This document shows positions 24,402-33,320 of a stretch of 64,000 nt of DNA, piece after piece. The stretch covers positions 24,326 through 88,325 of the forward strand of contig JBBRLL010000014.1 of the NCBI GenBank assembly GCA_038231395.1. The letters run 5' to 3'. The stretch comes from Stagnihabitans sp038231395 (GTDB lineage Bacteria > Pseudomonadota > Alphaproteobacteria > Rhodobacterales > Rhodobacteraceae). Each line of letters opens with the position of its first letter. Position 1 is the first letter of the stretch. The notes beneath the pieces were generated by a model. It was not told the origin of the DNA and did no database searches. It saw nothing but the letters and a program-made list of their open reading frames with translations. The position numbers were made by a program, and so were the translations under genes.

Positions 24402-25271
24402 TCAACCTTCCTGACGCAACCGCCAGATGCCGTGCACGACCAAAGCCGCAAGGATCACAGCGCCACCGATCAGGCTAAGCGGGGCTGGCGCCTCTCCGAT
24501 CACCGCCCAGACCAGAAGGGGAGAGGCGACAATCTCCAGCATCGTGATCATCGAAACCTCGGCTGCGGGCAGATGGCGCGGGCCGATCATCTGCAAGGCA
24601 CACCCGGCGGCCATCACGACACTGCCGTTGAGGGCAACCAAGTTGGCCTGCTGTGCATCAAAGGCGTGATGGGGGGCAAAGGGCAGGGCCAGAAGTGATG
24701 TGGCAAAATATCCGACGGCGGCGGAAACGATCAGGCTTCGCTCCGATCCATGGCGCAGGATGACATAGTAGCCTGCTGCCGCACCGGCATTGGCCAGGGC
24801 CATTGCATCGCCGAACAAATCTCCACCACCGAGGGAACCAGAGGCGATGACCAAAACACCCGCAAAGACAGCGAGCATACACAGGAGGGTCATGCGGGGG
24901 ATACGCTCTTTCAGCACGACAAAGGCCAGAAGCGCGGCCAGAAAGGGCGAGGAGGCGTAAAGCAGCATCGTGTTGGCCACGCTGGTATGCCCAAGCGCCA
25001 TCAGATACAGAAACGACCCGATGCTTTGGGTGACGATCAGCAGAAGTGAGGGGGCAGAGAGCAGATCTTTCCAGCCCGGGAAGGCTTGCGGTGCAAAGAT
25101 CGCGGTGCCGGCCAAAGTGACTGATCCGCCGATCAACCCGCGCCATACGGCAAAGTCCATGACATCGGCTCCCGACAACCGCACCAGCAGGGCGTCCGGC
25201 ACAAACAGGGCAGCGCCCGCCACGGTGAAGGCAAGGCCAAGACGGGGATTGGGCAGGAAGGTTTCGCTCAT
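24402..25271 (-). CDS. EamA/DMT-family membrane transporter
   Basis: Inner-membrane transporter of 289 residues, ten hydrophobic segments in two EamA repeats. Repeat ends show NTMLLYASSPFLAALLAFVVLKERIP (end of repeat 1) and AEVSMITMLEIVASPLLVWAVIGEAP (end of repeat 2). Start taken at the second ATG (25271), with GGTGGG upstream; an ATG three codons earlier is possible. It is not closely related to the exporter at the window start. Substrate unknown. Confidence 0.88.
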   Translation of the reverse strand: MSETFLPNPRLGLAFTVAGAALFVPDALLVRLSGADVMDFAVWRGLIGGSVTLAGTAIFAPQAFPGWKDLLSAPSLLLIVTQSIGSFLYLMALGHTSVANTMLLYASSPFLAALLAFVVLKERIPRMTLLCMLAVFAGVLVIASGSLGGGDLFGDAMALANAGAAAGYYVILRHGSERSLIVSAAVGYFATSLLALPFAPHHAFDAQQANLVALNGSVVMAAGCALQMIGPRHLPAAEVSMITMLEIVASPLLVWAVIGEAPAPLSLIGGAVILAALVVHGIWRLRQEG

Positions 25272-25532
25272 GCAGCCCACCTACCAGACTTGCAGGCCAA
25301 GGGAAGTGTTGCGGGCGTCACGCAGTCGCCGCCTTTGCCGCAAAACGCGACGGTCTGGTGGGTGCTGGCTTGCTTGCGCTCGGGCGTGTCCGACGCCCGG
25401 CGCGGGATTGGGCGGCACGCGGTTTGGCGAGGTGCCGAGGGCGACGCGCTGGCCAAGCGCCTTTGCCAGCCGGTTCAGCCTCTTGGCTTTTTGGCCTGTC
25501 TGACGCAGAAGGGCAAGCTGATGGAGGGTCAC

Positions 25533-26663
25533 ATGGCCGAACGCTTTGCCTTTGATATTCACGCCAAGGACGGGTGGGCGCGGACCGGGGTGATCGCCAC
25601 CCCCCGGGGTCAGATCAGGACACCGGCGTTCATGCCCGTCGGAACCGCGGCGACGGTCAAGGCGATGCTGCCTGAAAGCGTGCGGGCGACCGGGGCCGAC
25701 ATTCTGTTGGGCAACACCTACCATCTGATGTTGCGGCCCACGGCAGAGCGGATTGCCGCTTTGGGGGGCCTGCACAAGTTCATGAACTGGGAACGCCCGA
25801 TCCTGACGGACTCAGGCGGGTTTCAGGTGATGAGCCTGTCGGCCCTGCGCAAGATGTCCGAGGAGGGGGTCAGGTTTTCCTCCCATATCGACGGGTCAAA
25901 GCACATGCTGTCGCCAGAGCGCAGCATGGAGATCCAAAAGCTGCTTGGGTCGGACATTGTCATGTGTTTTGACGAATGCCCGGCCTTGCCTGCGACGGAT
26001 GAGGCGGTGGCGGCCTCCATGCAGTTGTCGATGCGGTGGGCGCAAAGGTCGCGCGATGCGTTTGGCGACAGGCCGGGCCACGCGCTGTTTGGCATCATGC
26101 AAGGCGGCGTCAATCAGGATTTGCGCGGTGAAAGTGCTGACGCGCTTCGGGCGATTGGCTTTGATGGCTATGCGGTCGGTGGGCTGGCGGTGGGCGAGGG
26201 GCAGGAGGCGATGTTCTCCGTCCTCGACTATGCGCCCGGGATGCTGCCTGACGACAAGCCGCGCTATCTGATGGGGGTTGGCAAACCCGATGACATTGTG
26301 GGCGCGGTGGAGCGTGGGATTGACATGATGGACTGCGTTTTGCCGTCGCGGTCGGGGCGCACCGGGCAGGTCTGGACCCGGCGCGGGCCGGTGACCATCA
26401 AGAACGCCCGGCATGCCGACGACCCGCGCCCGATTGATGAGCATTGCAACTGTCCGTGTTGCCGGGGGTACAGCCGCGCCTATCTGCACCACGTGTTCAA
26501 GGCCGAGGAAATCATAGCCTCGATGCTGATGACCTGGCACAATCTGCACTATTATCAGGACCTGATGCAGGGCTTGCGCGATGCGATTGGCGCGGGCAGA
26601 TTGGCAGCCTTTGTGGCGGCGTTTCATGCGCTGCGGGCTGAGGGGGATATTGAACCGCTATGA
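25533..26663 (+). CDS. tgt: tRNA-guanine transglycosylase
   Basis: Swaps guanine-34 for preQ1 in tRNAs for Asp, Asn, His and Tyr, the entry step of queuosine into tRNA. 376 residues, the family's normal length. Visible motifs: LGNTYHLMLRP, catalytic-region DSGGFQVMSL, FDECPALPA, GGLAVGEG, the second Asp region DCVLPSRSGRTGQVW, and zinc ligands CNCPCCRGYSRAYLHH. The ATG at 25533 has GGAGG five bases upstream; the frame is open further up but without family support. It overlaps the next gene by four bases. queA, the next step of the pathway, is also in this window at 58649. Confidence 0.97.
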   Translation: MAERFAFDIHAKDGWARTGVIATPRGQIRTPAFMPVGTAATVKAMLPESVRATGADILLGNTYHLMLRPTAERIAALGGLHKFMNWERPILTDSGGFQVMSLSALRKMSEEGVRFSSHIDGSKHMLSPERSMEIQKLLGSDIVMCFDECPALPATDEAVAASMQLSMRWAQRSRDAFGDRPGHALFGIMQGGVNQDLRGESADALRAIGFDGYAVGGLAVGEGQEAMFSVLDYAPGMLPDDKPRYLMGVGKPDDIVGAVERGIDMMDCVLPSRSGRTGQVWTRRGPVTIKNARHADDPRPIDEHCNCPCCRGYSRAYLHHVFKAEEIIASMLMTWHNLHYYQDLMQGLRDAIGAGRLAAFVAAFHALRAEGDIEPL

Positions 26664-27201
26664 GGATATTTGCGTGTGTTTTGGCGATGGTGGCCGCCGG
26701 TCCGGCGCTTGCCGGGGATTACTGCAGCATCGGCTCTGACCGGATGCTGGCGCTGCCGAAGGCCTTGAGTGGCACGTGGCAGGCGACCTTTCGCGGCGGC
26801 ATTTTCGTAACACCTGACGGCAAGCCCCATTCGTTGCCTGACGAGGCCGAGGCGCAGGAGGTCGATTTTACCGCCGATGCCGACGGGCTGAACCTTGAGG
26901 AAGATGCTTTCTTTCCGGCGATGCACCTGGAAGCCTATCAGCCTGACATATCCCAGCCGGATTTCGCATTGAGGGGGAATCTGCGTTGCTTGCGGTGGAA
27001 ATGTTGCAGGCCGAGGTTGCAGAGGTCGCCTTGCGCTGCGACCCCAAAGATCTTGCGCAATTCACGGGTGAGGCGGCGCAGGCCGACAACGCCACCGCCG
27101 CGCTGCGGGTTTTTGCGTTTGGCCCGGATTTCATGGTGATGGTGATCCGGGGCGAGGGCGGCGGGCAGGTGGCGCGGGCGGTGTTTGATTTGCGCCGGTG
27201 A
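26660..27201 (+). pseudogene. Exported hypothetical protein with a frameshift
   Basis: Starts with a signal peptide (MRIFACVLAMVAAGPALAGDYC) four bases inside the end of tgt. The frame stays protein-like up to LEAYQPDISQPDFAL (about residue 103) and then turns into Arg/Cys-rich nonsense. A second frame is protein-like from about 26978 on (ESALLAVEMLQAEVAEVALRCDPKD...FDLRR, stop at 27199-27201). Adding one G to the GGGGG run at 26973-26977 joins both into one protein of about 180 residues. It is either a real one-base deletion or a homopolymer reading error. No domain is recognised. Confidence 0.75.
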
Positions 27202-27253
27202 TGTGCCGGGGTGACCTGACACCGGAGCCGAGGCAGCAAAAGGCGGTTGGCAG

Positions 27254-27970
27254 TCAGCGGCCTTTCAGGGCGATGCGCGCCTGCTTCATCACCTCACGCG
27301 CTTCTTTGACCAGCTTTTCGCCCATCTGCATCTGACCGTCGTAGTGCTTTGCAATGCCGGAGATCATCAGGGCGGCATTCTTTTTTGTCGCCTCTGGCAG
27401 ATCCTTGCGCTTCCAAAGCGTCTCCAGTTCCTCGCGGACGATGGTGAAGGCAATCGTCACCCGCTTGTTGTGCGCGGTGCGGCCTTCAAGAAGGGTGACC
27501 TCGCCCTTGGAGTTTTCGATATAGGCCCCGGACAATTTGTCCCACATGTATTGGATTTTGGCTTTGTTAATGTAGCCGTATTTCTCGTTTCCGACCAATT
27601 TCGTGTAAAGCAACATATTCTTGATGCCGATGACCTTTGTGCCGATCTCGGGGCCCACTGCACTTCGCAATTCGGGTGTCGAATTGCAACGCTCAAGAAC
27701 ATCGGTCAGCAGGTCGTACTTAGCCTGGCCCTCGTGCTCTTTGACCTCCTTGTTCAACGCCTCAATCTTTTGCCACATCTTGGACATGTCTGCATCGGAG
27801 GTCAGAAGCTTCTCGGTCTTTCGAAGCGCCGCCGGGTCGTGGCCGGCATAGATGACCGCCTTGTCGGTCTTTGAGGCCAAATCCTTGCCATGCGACGACA
27901 GCCAGCTTTCGAAAGCCTTGAGGTTGTCGCGCTGATATCCCTGCATCGCATCCGACGCGGCATGTCCCAT
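27254..27970 (-). CDS. Hypothetical soluble protein, 238 residues
   Basis: Not recognised. The product is hydrophilic, Lys-rich and predicted mostly helical, without a signal peptide or membrane segment. Parts that could be conserved are NLKAFESWLSSHGKDLASKT, EIGTKVIGIKNMLLYTKLVG and YINKAKIQYMWDKLSGAYIE. Base use is less GC-biased than the neighbours, which suggests acquisition or strong functional constraint. A GAGGG (reading GGAGGGTTCC on the minus strand) lies directly before the ATG. It is alone, convergent with the frameshifted gene and divergent from lon. Confidence 0.7.
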   Translation of the reverse strand: MGHAASDAMQGYQRDNLKAFESWLSSHGKDLASKTDKAVIYAGHDPAALRKTEKLLTSDADMSKMWQKIEALNKEVKEHEGQAKYDLLTDVLERCNSTPELRSAVGPEIGTKVIGIKNMLLYTKLVGNEKYGYINKAKIQYMWDKLSGAYIENSKGEVTLLEGRTAHNKRVTIAFTIVREELETLWKRKDLPEATKKNAALMISGIAKHYDGQMQMGEKLVKEAREVMKQARIALKGR

Positions 27971-28113
27971 GGAACCCTCCCGAAATGTGCAAACAATGCT
28001 AAAGGCTACACCGGATCACACGCAAGTCAAACGGGCTGGCCGTGAAACTGCCCGTTGCCGAGGCAAAACGGCAAATGAACGAACATTCGCTTTAACTTGG
28101 ACGCGGCTCTGCC

Positions 28114-28158
28114 TTGCACCCGCCTTGATCACGTCGCATAATATGTCAAATCGTGATC
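28114..28158 (+). promoter_or_regulatory. Promoter of lon overlapped by a 7-bp inverted repeat
   Basis: TTGCAC (28114-28119), 17-base spacer, CATAAT (28137-28142). The perfect inverted repeat GATCACG (28127-28133) and CGTGATC (28152-28158) brackets the -10 region and could be an operator or a hairpin in the early transcript. The leader to lon would be about 125 bases. Confidence 0.45.
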
Positions 28159-28273
28159 TGGCCTCTGGTTGACTTGGGGTCAGGTCACCCCCAGATAAAG
28201 CCTCCGAACAGGGGAAGGCCGCACAGGTTGCCGACGCACGGGGCCGCGACTTTCCTGCCAGAAAGGAACCAAG

Positions 28274-30682
28274 ATGACGGAAAAGTTGTCGAACAGCTAC
28301 CCGGTGTTGCCGCTGCGCGATATCGTCGTGTTCCCGCATATGATTGTGCCTTTGTTTGTGGGCCGCGAAAAGTCGGTCCGCGCCCTTGAGGAAGTCATGG
28401 CGGACGACAAGCAGATTTTGCTGTCCTCCCAGATCGACCCTTCGGTCGATGATCCGGGCACGGATGGGATTTACCGCGTGGGCGTGCTGGCCAATGTGCT
28501 GCAACTGCTGAAGCTGCCCGACGGCACCGTCAAAGTGCTGGTCGAAGGCAAGGGTCGCGTCAAGATCACCGAATTCATCGAAAACCCATTGTACTTTGAA
28601 GCCAGGGCCGAACGTTTGCACGAAGTGCCGGGCGACAAGACGGCGGCTGAGGCGATGGTGCGCTCGGTGTCGGATGAGTTTGAACGCTACTCCAAGATCA
28701 AGAAGAACATCCCCGAAGAGGCGCTGCACGCTGTGGCCGACACCCATGAACCAGCGCGTCTGGCCGATCTGGTGGCCGGGCATCTGGGCGCTGAAGTGAG
28801 CCTCAAGCAGGAAATTCTGGAAACTTTGGACGTGGCTGCGCGGCTGGAGAAGATTTTCGGCCATATGCAGGGCGAAATGTCGGTGTTGCAGGTCGAGAAG
28901 AAGATCAAATCCCGGGTGAAAACCCAGATGGAGAAGACGCAGCGCGAATATTATCTGAATGAGCAGATGAAGGCCATTCAGAAGGAACTTGGCGATGGCG
29001 AGGATGGCCAGAACGAAGTGGCCGAGCTTGAGAGCCGGATCATGGCCACCAAGTTCTCCAAGGAAGCGCGCGAAAAGGCGGAAGCCGAGCTGAAAAAGCT
29101 GAAGGCGATGAGCCCGATGAGCGCTGAGGCGACGGTGGTGCGCAACTATCTGGACTGGCTGTTGGCGGTTCCGTGGGGGACCAAATCGCGCGTCAAGAAA
29201 GACCTGATCGAGGCGCAAAAGGTGCTGGATCTGGACCACTTCGGTCTGGACAAGGTCAAAGAACGCATCGTGGAGTATCTGGCGGTGCAGGCGCGTTCGG
29301 CCAAGCTGAAGGGTCCGATCCTGTGCCTTGTCGGCCCTCCGGGTGTGGGCAAGACGTCTTTGGGGCGGTCGGTGGCGAAGGCCACGGGGCGTGAGTTCAT
29401 TCGCATCAGTCTGGGCGGTGTGCGCGACGAAAGCGAAATTCGCGGCCATCGGCGGACCTATATCGGGTCGATGCCGGGCAAGATCATTCAAGCGCTGAAG
29501 AAGGCGAAAACCGTCAACCCGTTGATCTTGCTGGATGAGATTGACAAGATGGGGCAGGACTTCCGGGGCGATCCGGCGTCGGCCATGCTGGAGGTGCTGG
29601 ACCCGGAGCAAAACTCCACCTTCACCGATCACTACCTTGAGGTGGAGTATGACCTGTCCAACGTGATGTTCATCACCACGGCGAACAGCTACAACATGCC
29701 GGGGCCGCTTTTGGACCGGATGGAGATCATTCCGCTGGCCGGCTACACCGAAGACGAAAAGCTGGAGATTGCGAAGGGCCACCTTTTGCCCAAGCAAATC
29801 AAGGCGAACGGGTTGAAGAAGACCGAATTCGCGGTGTCGGATGCCGCCCTGACCCATGTGATCCGCTACTACACGCGGGAAGCCGGGGTGCGGAACCTTG
29901 AACGCGAAATCGCCAAGCTGGGCCGCAAGGCGATCACTGATATTCTGAAGGGCAACACCAAGTCGGTCGATGTCGATGAGGCGAAGGTTGAAGAATATCT
30001 GGGCGTGCGCCGCTTCCGTCATGGCTTGGCGGAAAAGGAAGATCAGGTTGGTGTGGTCACTGGTCTGGCCTGGACCTCGGTCGGTGGGGAGATTCTGCAG
30101 ATCGAAGCGCTGAAACTGCCGGGCAAGGGCCGCATGAAGACGACCGGGAAACTGGGCGACGTCATGAAGGAGTCGATTGAGGCGGCATCCAGCTACGTGC
30201 GCTCGGTCAGCCCGCAACTGGGGGTCAAGCCGCCGAAGTTCGAGACGATGGACATTCACGTTCACGTCCCGGAAGGCGCGACGCCGAAGGATGGGCCTTC
30301 TGCGGGCCTTGCAATGGTGACCTCTATCGTGTCGGTGATCACGGGCATTCCGGTGCGCAAAGACGTGGCGATGACGGGTGAAGTGACCTTGCGTGGCAAT
30401 GCCTTGCCGATTGGCGGCTTGAAGGAAAAGCTGCTGGCCGCACTGCGGGCGGGCATGACGACCGTGCTGATCCCGGAAGAAAACGCCAAGGATCTGGTGG
30501 ATATTCCGGAGAATGTGAAAAAAGGGATGACTATTATCCCCGTAAGCCACGTGCGCGAAGTGCTGAAGATCGCCTTGGTGCGTGACCCGGTGCCGGTGGA
30601 ATGGGATGAGGCGGCGGAAGAAGCGCTGGCTGCGGCCCGTCAGGCCCGGCGCGATGAAGTGGCAAGTCCTACGGCCCACTAG
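28274..30682 (+). CDS. lon: ATP-dependent Lon protease
   Basis: Cytoplasmic AAA+ protease that degrades damaged and regulatory proteins, 802 residues as usual. The N-terminal substrate domain (about 9-205) begins YPVLPLRDIVVFPHMIVPLFVGREKSV. A coiled coil (about 210-270) leads to the AAA+ module with Walker A GPPGVGKT (354-361) and Walker B LILLDEIDKMG. The protease domain has the catalytic Ser in PKDGPSAGLAM (S676) and the catalytic Lys region in PIGGLKEKLLAALRAG. An upstream promoter and a strong terminator mark it as a single transcription unit. Confidence 0.98.
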   Translation: MTEKLSNSYPVLPLRDIVVFPHMIVPLFVGREKSVRALEEVMADDKQILLSSQIDPSVDDPGTDGIYRVGVLANVLQLLKLPDGTVKVLVEGKGRVKITEFIENPLYFEARAERLHEVPGDKTAAEAMVRSVSDEFERYSKIKKNIPEEALHAVADTHEPARLADLVAGHLGAEVSLKQEILETLDVAARLEKIFGHMQGEMSVLQVEKKIKSRVKTQMEKTQREYYLNEQMKAIQKELGDGEDGQNEVAELESRIMATKFSKEAREKAEAELKKLKAMSPMSAEATVVRNYLDWLLAVPWGTKSRVKKDLIEAQKVLDLDHFGLDKVKERIVEYLAVQARSAKLKGPILCLVGPPGVGKTSLGRSVAKATGREFIRISLGGVRDESEIRGHRRTYIGSMPGKIIQALKKAKTVNPLILLDEIDKMGQDFRGDPASAMLEVLDPEQNSTFTDHYLEVEYDLSNVMFITTANSYNMPGPLLDRMEIIPLAGYTEDEKLEIAKGHLLPKQIKANGLKKTEFAVSDAALTHVIRYYTREAGVRNLEREIAKLGRKAITDILKGNTKSVDVDEAKVEEYLGVRRFRHGLAEKEDQVGVVTGLAWTSVGGEILQIEALKLPGKGRMKTTGKLGDVMKESIEAASSYVRSVSPQLGVKPPKFETMDIHVHVPEGATPKDGPSAGLAMVTSIVSVITGIPVRKDVAMTGEVTLRGNALPIGGLKEKLLAALRAGMTTVLIPEENAKDLVDIPENVKKGMTIIPVSHVREVLKIALVRDPVPVEWDEAAEEALAAARQARRDEVASPTAH

Positions 30683-30736
30683 GCTGGCCCGGACCTGAGG
30701 TTGCTTGATAGCCTTGGCGTCTTGGTGCTGATCCAA

Positions 30737-30770
30737 GAAAAGGCGCTCCGTTTGGGGCGCCTTTTTGTTT
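30737..30770 (+). terminator. Rho-independent terminator after lon
   Basis: AAAAGGCGC pairs with GCGCCTTTTT around a TCCGTTTGGG-type loop and runs into TTGTTTTCC. Confidence 0.88.
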
Positions 30771-30881
30771 TCCTGCAATCTTAGCGATCGTTTCGCGGGG
30801 AATTCGTTGTTCTGTTTGCAACGGCGCAATATCCGACTACTATTGGTGCCAAATTGGAACCTATCTCGGAATGCAAACACC

Positions 30882-31370
30882 ATGGCCATAAAGCCTTCGA
30901 CTGCCAAACCCGCAAGACCCGCAGGCAAACCCGCAGGTAAACCCGCAGGCAAACCACCTGCCAAAGCGGCTTTGGCGCGCAAGGTGGCCAAGCCGAAGCC
31001 GGTCAATGGCGATGCGTTGCTGTTGGGGGGCGAGGGTGAAGCTGTACCCAAAGCCGACGGCGCGCTGCGCCTGAAAGTGTTGATCGACAAGGTTGTCGAA
31101 GCCTCCGGTGCCAAGCGCAATGTCGTGAAGGCGATTGTCGAGGCGACCTTGATCCAGATGGGGATGACCTTGGCGCGGGGCGACGGGATGAGCTTGCCGG
31201 GCTTTGGCAACCTTCGGGTCGCAAAGAAGGCCACCGAGACGACGCCGAGCATGACGCTGAAGCTGCGGCAAGGGGTTGGCGGCAAGGCCAAAGGCGCAAA
31301 TGCGGCGGCCGACGATGGCGACGATGACGCGGAAAAAGAGCCCCTTGCAGGCCATTCTGATCAGGGCTAA
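30882..31370 (+). CDS. HU/IHF-family DNA-binding protein with Lys/Pro-rich N-terminal tail
   Basis: Nucleoid-associated protein of 162 residues. The HU fold spans about 63-140 (LRLKVLIDKVVEASGAKRNVVKAIVEATLIQMGMTLARGDGMSLPGFGNLRVAKKATE), with PGFGNL matching the HU turn. The first 50 residues are a basic tail made partly of PAGK repeats coded by the 12-bp unit AAACCCGCAGGC, and the end is acidic (ADDGDDDAEKE). The tail resembles histone-H1-like extensions and probably adds non-specific DNA contacts. The ATG at 30882 starts the basic tail; the frame extends upstream without likely coding content. A tRNA gene follows within 15 bp. Confidence 0.85.
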   Translation: MAIKPSTAKPARPAGKPAGKPAGKPPAKAALARKVAKPKPVNGDALLLGGEGEAVPKADGALRLKVLIDKVVEASGAKRNVVKAIVEATLIQMGMTLARGDGMSLPGFGNLRVAKKATETTPSMTLKLRQGVGGKAKGANAAADDGDDDAEKEPLAGHSDQG

Positions 31371-31383
31371 GACACGCCGCATC

Positions 31384-31458
31384 GGGCGATTAGCTCAGCG
31401 GTAGAGCGCATCGTTCACATCGATGATGTCAGGGGTTCAAATCCCTTATCGCCCACCA
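31384..31458 (+). tRNA. tRNA-Val (anticodon CAC)
   Basis: 75-base cloverleaf with CCA encoded. Acceptor GGGCGAT pairs with ATCGCCC; the anticodon loop TTCACAT on a CATCG/CGATG stem gives CAC; TTCAAAT is the T loop. Confidence 0.95.
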
Positions 31459-31489
31459 TTGTAGCCTTGAGTAAAATCAAGGGATGACC

Positions 31490-31525
31490 AAAAAAGCGAT
31501 CCCCTGACTGGTGGATCGCTTTTTT
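31490..31525. terminator. Terminator after tRNA-Val(CAC)
   Basis: AAAAAAGCGATCC pairs with GGATCGCTTTTTT around a short loop. The A-tract and T-tract on both sides make it usable in either direction. Confidence 0.85.
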
Positions 31526-31725
31526 CATCTGCTGGATGCGGGATGAAACTGCCTTGCTTTATAAGACAACGGTGTTGTCCGAAACGAGTGGAGCGTCGCC
31601 GGTCGGGGTGGGCGCTGGTTACATGTGGGTTTGCGATCACCTGAAGGGCCGGCACCCGTGAAGTTTGTCGCTCCATGCAGGATGGTATTGCGCCCGCCGC
31701 CGAGCTTGGCTAAACGCGGGGTGTG

Positions 31726-31801
31726 GGGTGGTTAGCTCAGTTGGTAGAGCGTCTCGTTTACACCGAGAATGTCGGCGGTTCGAGACCGTCACCGCCCACC
31801 A
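31726..31801 (+). tRNA. tRNA-Val (anticodon TAC)
   Basis: 76-base cloverleaf with CCA encoded. Acceptor GGGTGGT pairs with ACCGCCC; loop TTTACAC on a TCTCG/CGAGA stem gives TAC; T loop TTCGAGA. Confidence 0.95.
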
Positions 31802-31896
31802 GTCCCCTGCCTAAGTTACACAGTCGTTGTGCGCAAATCGCCCTGATCCTGCGGCGCTTTTGGCGCTATATCGTCTCCAACCGATGGAGGCCTGAT

Positions 31897-32835
31897 ATGA
31901 GCTGGAACCCCGCCCTTGATCCCGTGATCCCGCTTGGCGATGCGGTGGATGCGATTGAAACCGTGATCATTCCGCGCGCCCGCGATCTGGGCGGGTTTGA
32001 GGTGCGCAGGGCTTTGCCCTCGACACAGCGCCAGATGGTCGGGCCGTTCATCTTTTTCGACCAGATGGGTCCGGCAGAGTTTCTGACCGGGCAGGGCATT
32101 GACGTGCGCCCGCACCCCCATATCGGGCTGGCCACGGTGACCTATCTGATGCGGGGCAGCATCCATCACCGCGACTCGCTTGGGACCGATGCGTGGATTG
32201 CGCCCGGTGCGGTCAACCTGATGGTGGCGGGGCAGGGCATCACCCATTCCGAACGGATGGACGGTGCCGCGCGGTCAGTGCCGAAAAGCCTGTTCGGCTT
32301 GCAGACCTGGCTCGCGCTGCCCTTGGCGCGGGAGGATGACCCGGCGGCGTTCATCCATGCCCCGGCGCAGGATTTGCCGGTGCTGGAGGGCGAGGGCAAA
32401 GTGGTGCGCCTGATCTTGGGCGAGGCCTGGGGGGCCAAGGCTGCGGTCGATGCGCCCTCTGAGGCGATCTATGCCGATGCGACCTTGGAGGCGGGTGCGG
32501 TTTTGCCCTTGCCGGACAACCACGAGGACCGCGGCATTTATGTGCTGTCGGGCGAGGTTTCGGTTGGCGGCCACAGTCATGCGGCGGGCGCGATGCTGGT
32601 GTTTCGCCCCGGTGACCGGCTGGGCATCAAGGCGGGGCCATTGGGCGCGCGTGTGATGCTGTTGGGCGGGGCCACGATGGAGGGTCCGCGCCACATCTGG
32701 TGGAACTTCGTGGCCTCTTCCAAAGAGCGGATCGAGGCGGCCAAGGAAGCCTGGCGCGCCGGGGATTGGCAGCACGGGCGCTTTCAGCTGCCGCCGGGCG
32801 ATATGGCGGAATTCATTCCCGCGCCGGACCGTTGA
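31897..32835 (+). CDS. Pirin family protein
   Basis: 312-residue bicupin. The N-terminal cupin has the pirin metal-site motifs RPHPHIGLATVTYLMRG (His pair) and GQGITHSER (His plus Glu further on), and the usual FIFFDQMGP start region. The C-terminal Pirin_C domain spans about 180-285. Pirins are non-heme iron proteins; some act as quercetinases, others as regulators, and the role here is not shown. ATG at 31897 chosen for GGAGG six bases before it. Confidence 0.92.
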   Translation: MSWNPALDPVIPLGDAVDAIETVIIPRARDLGGFEVRRALPSTQRQMVGPFIFFDQMGPAEFLTGQGIDVRPHPHIGLATVTYLMRGSIHHRDSLGTDAWIAPGAVNLMVAGQGITHSERMDGAARSVPKSLFGLQTWLALPLAREDDPAAFIHAPAQDLPVLEGEGKVVRLILGEAWGAKAAVDAPSEAIYADATLEAGAVLPLPDNHEDRGIYVLSGEVSVGGHSHAAGAMLVFRPGDRLGIKAGPLGARVMLLGGATMEGPRHIWWNFVASSKERIEAAKEAWRAGDWQHGRFQLPPGDMAEFIPAPDR

Positions 32836-33042
32836 CAGCATTGCTTTAACCTTCGGGGTTTGCCTGCGTCTGTGTGGAAGGGTTTCAACCAGGAGCGTCC
32901 GGGTGATCTGACCAGCGATGGGCTGGCTGATTTCGCGGTGCAGTTGGCAGGTGTTGCATTTTTTCTGCCGAAGATCGGGTGCTTTAGGGTCGCCGAAGCG
33001 CTCAAGCCGGACGCAGGGCGCAGAAAACTTGCGGCCAAGTGC

Positions 33043-33071
33043 TTGACGCCGCCCGTGGGCTTTCGTAATAC
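33043..33071 (+). promoter_or_regulatory. Promoter of the tRNA-Asp pair
   Basis: TTGACG (33043-33048), 17-base spacer, TAATAC (33066-33071), about 34 bases before the first tRNA-Asp. Confidence 0.7.
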
Positions 33072-33104
33072 CGCCTTCACGTTCGGGCGGGCCCGGATGG
33101 CTTT

Positions 33105-33181
33105 GCGGTGGTAGCTCAGTTGGTTAGAGTACCGGCCTGTCACGCCGGGGGTCGCGGGTTCGAGCCCCGTCCGCCGCGCCA
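33105..33181 (+). tRNA. tRNA-Asp (anticodon GTC), copy 1
   Basis: 77 bases with CCA encoded. Acceptor GCGGTGG pairs with CCGCCGC; loop CTGTCAC gives GTC; identical to copy 2. Confidence 0.96.
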
Positions 33182-33243
33182 GCCCATCCAAAAAGCCCGC
33201 CCCGAACGTGTAACCCGTTGCAAAATGGGTCGGTGACATATGC

Positions 33244-33320
33244 GCGGTGGTAGCTCAGTTGGTTAGAGTACCGGCCTGTCACGCCGGGGGTCGCGGGTTC
33301 GAGCCCCGTCCGCCGCGCCA
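33244..33320 (+). tRNA. tRNA-Asp (anticodon GTC), copy 2
   Basis: 77 bases, identical to the copy 62 bases upstream, including the CCA end. The spacer between them is unrelated to the region after copy 2. Confidence 0.96.

Noticed and set aside
28016..31291. 1091-codon open frame opposite lon and the HU-like gene
   Set aside because: Same mirror effect; it spans a terminator and two sure genes on the other strand.
32860..33114. 84-codon open frame before the tRNA-Asp genes
   Set aside because: No motif, no good ribosome-binding site, and it runs into the tRNA promoter and tRNA.
33105..33320. tRNA duplication as an integration (att) site
   Set aside because: No integrase or foreign segment lies between or next to the copies; the 62-bp spacer is too short.
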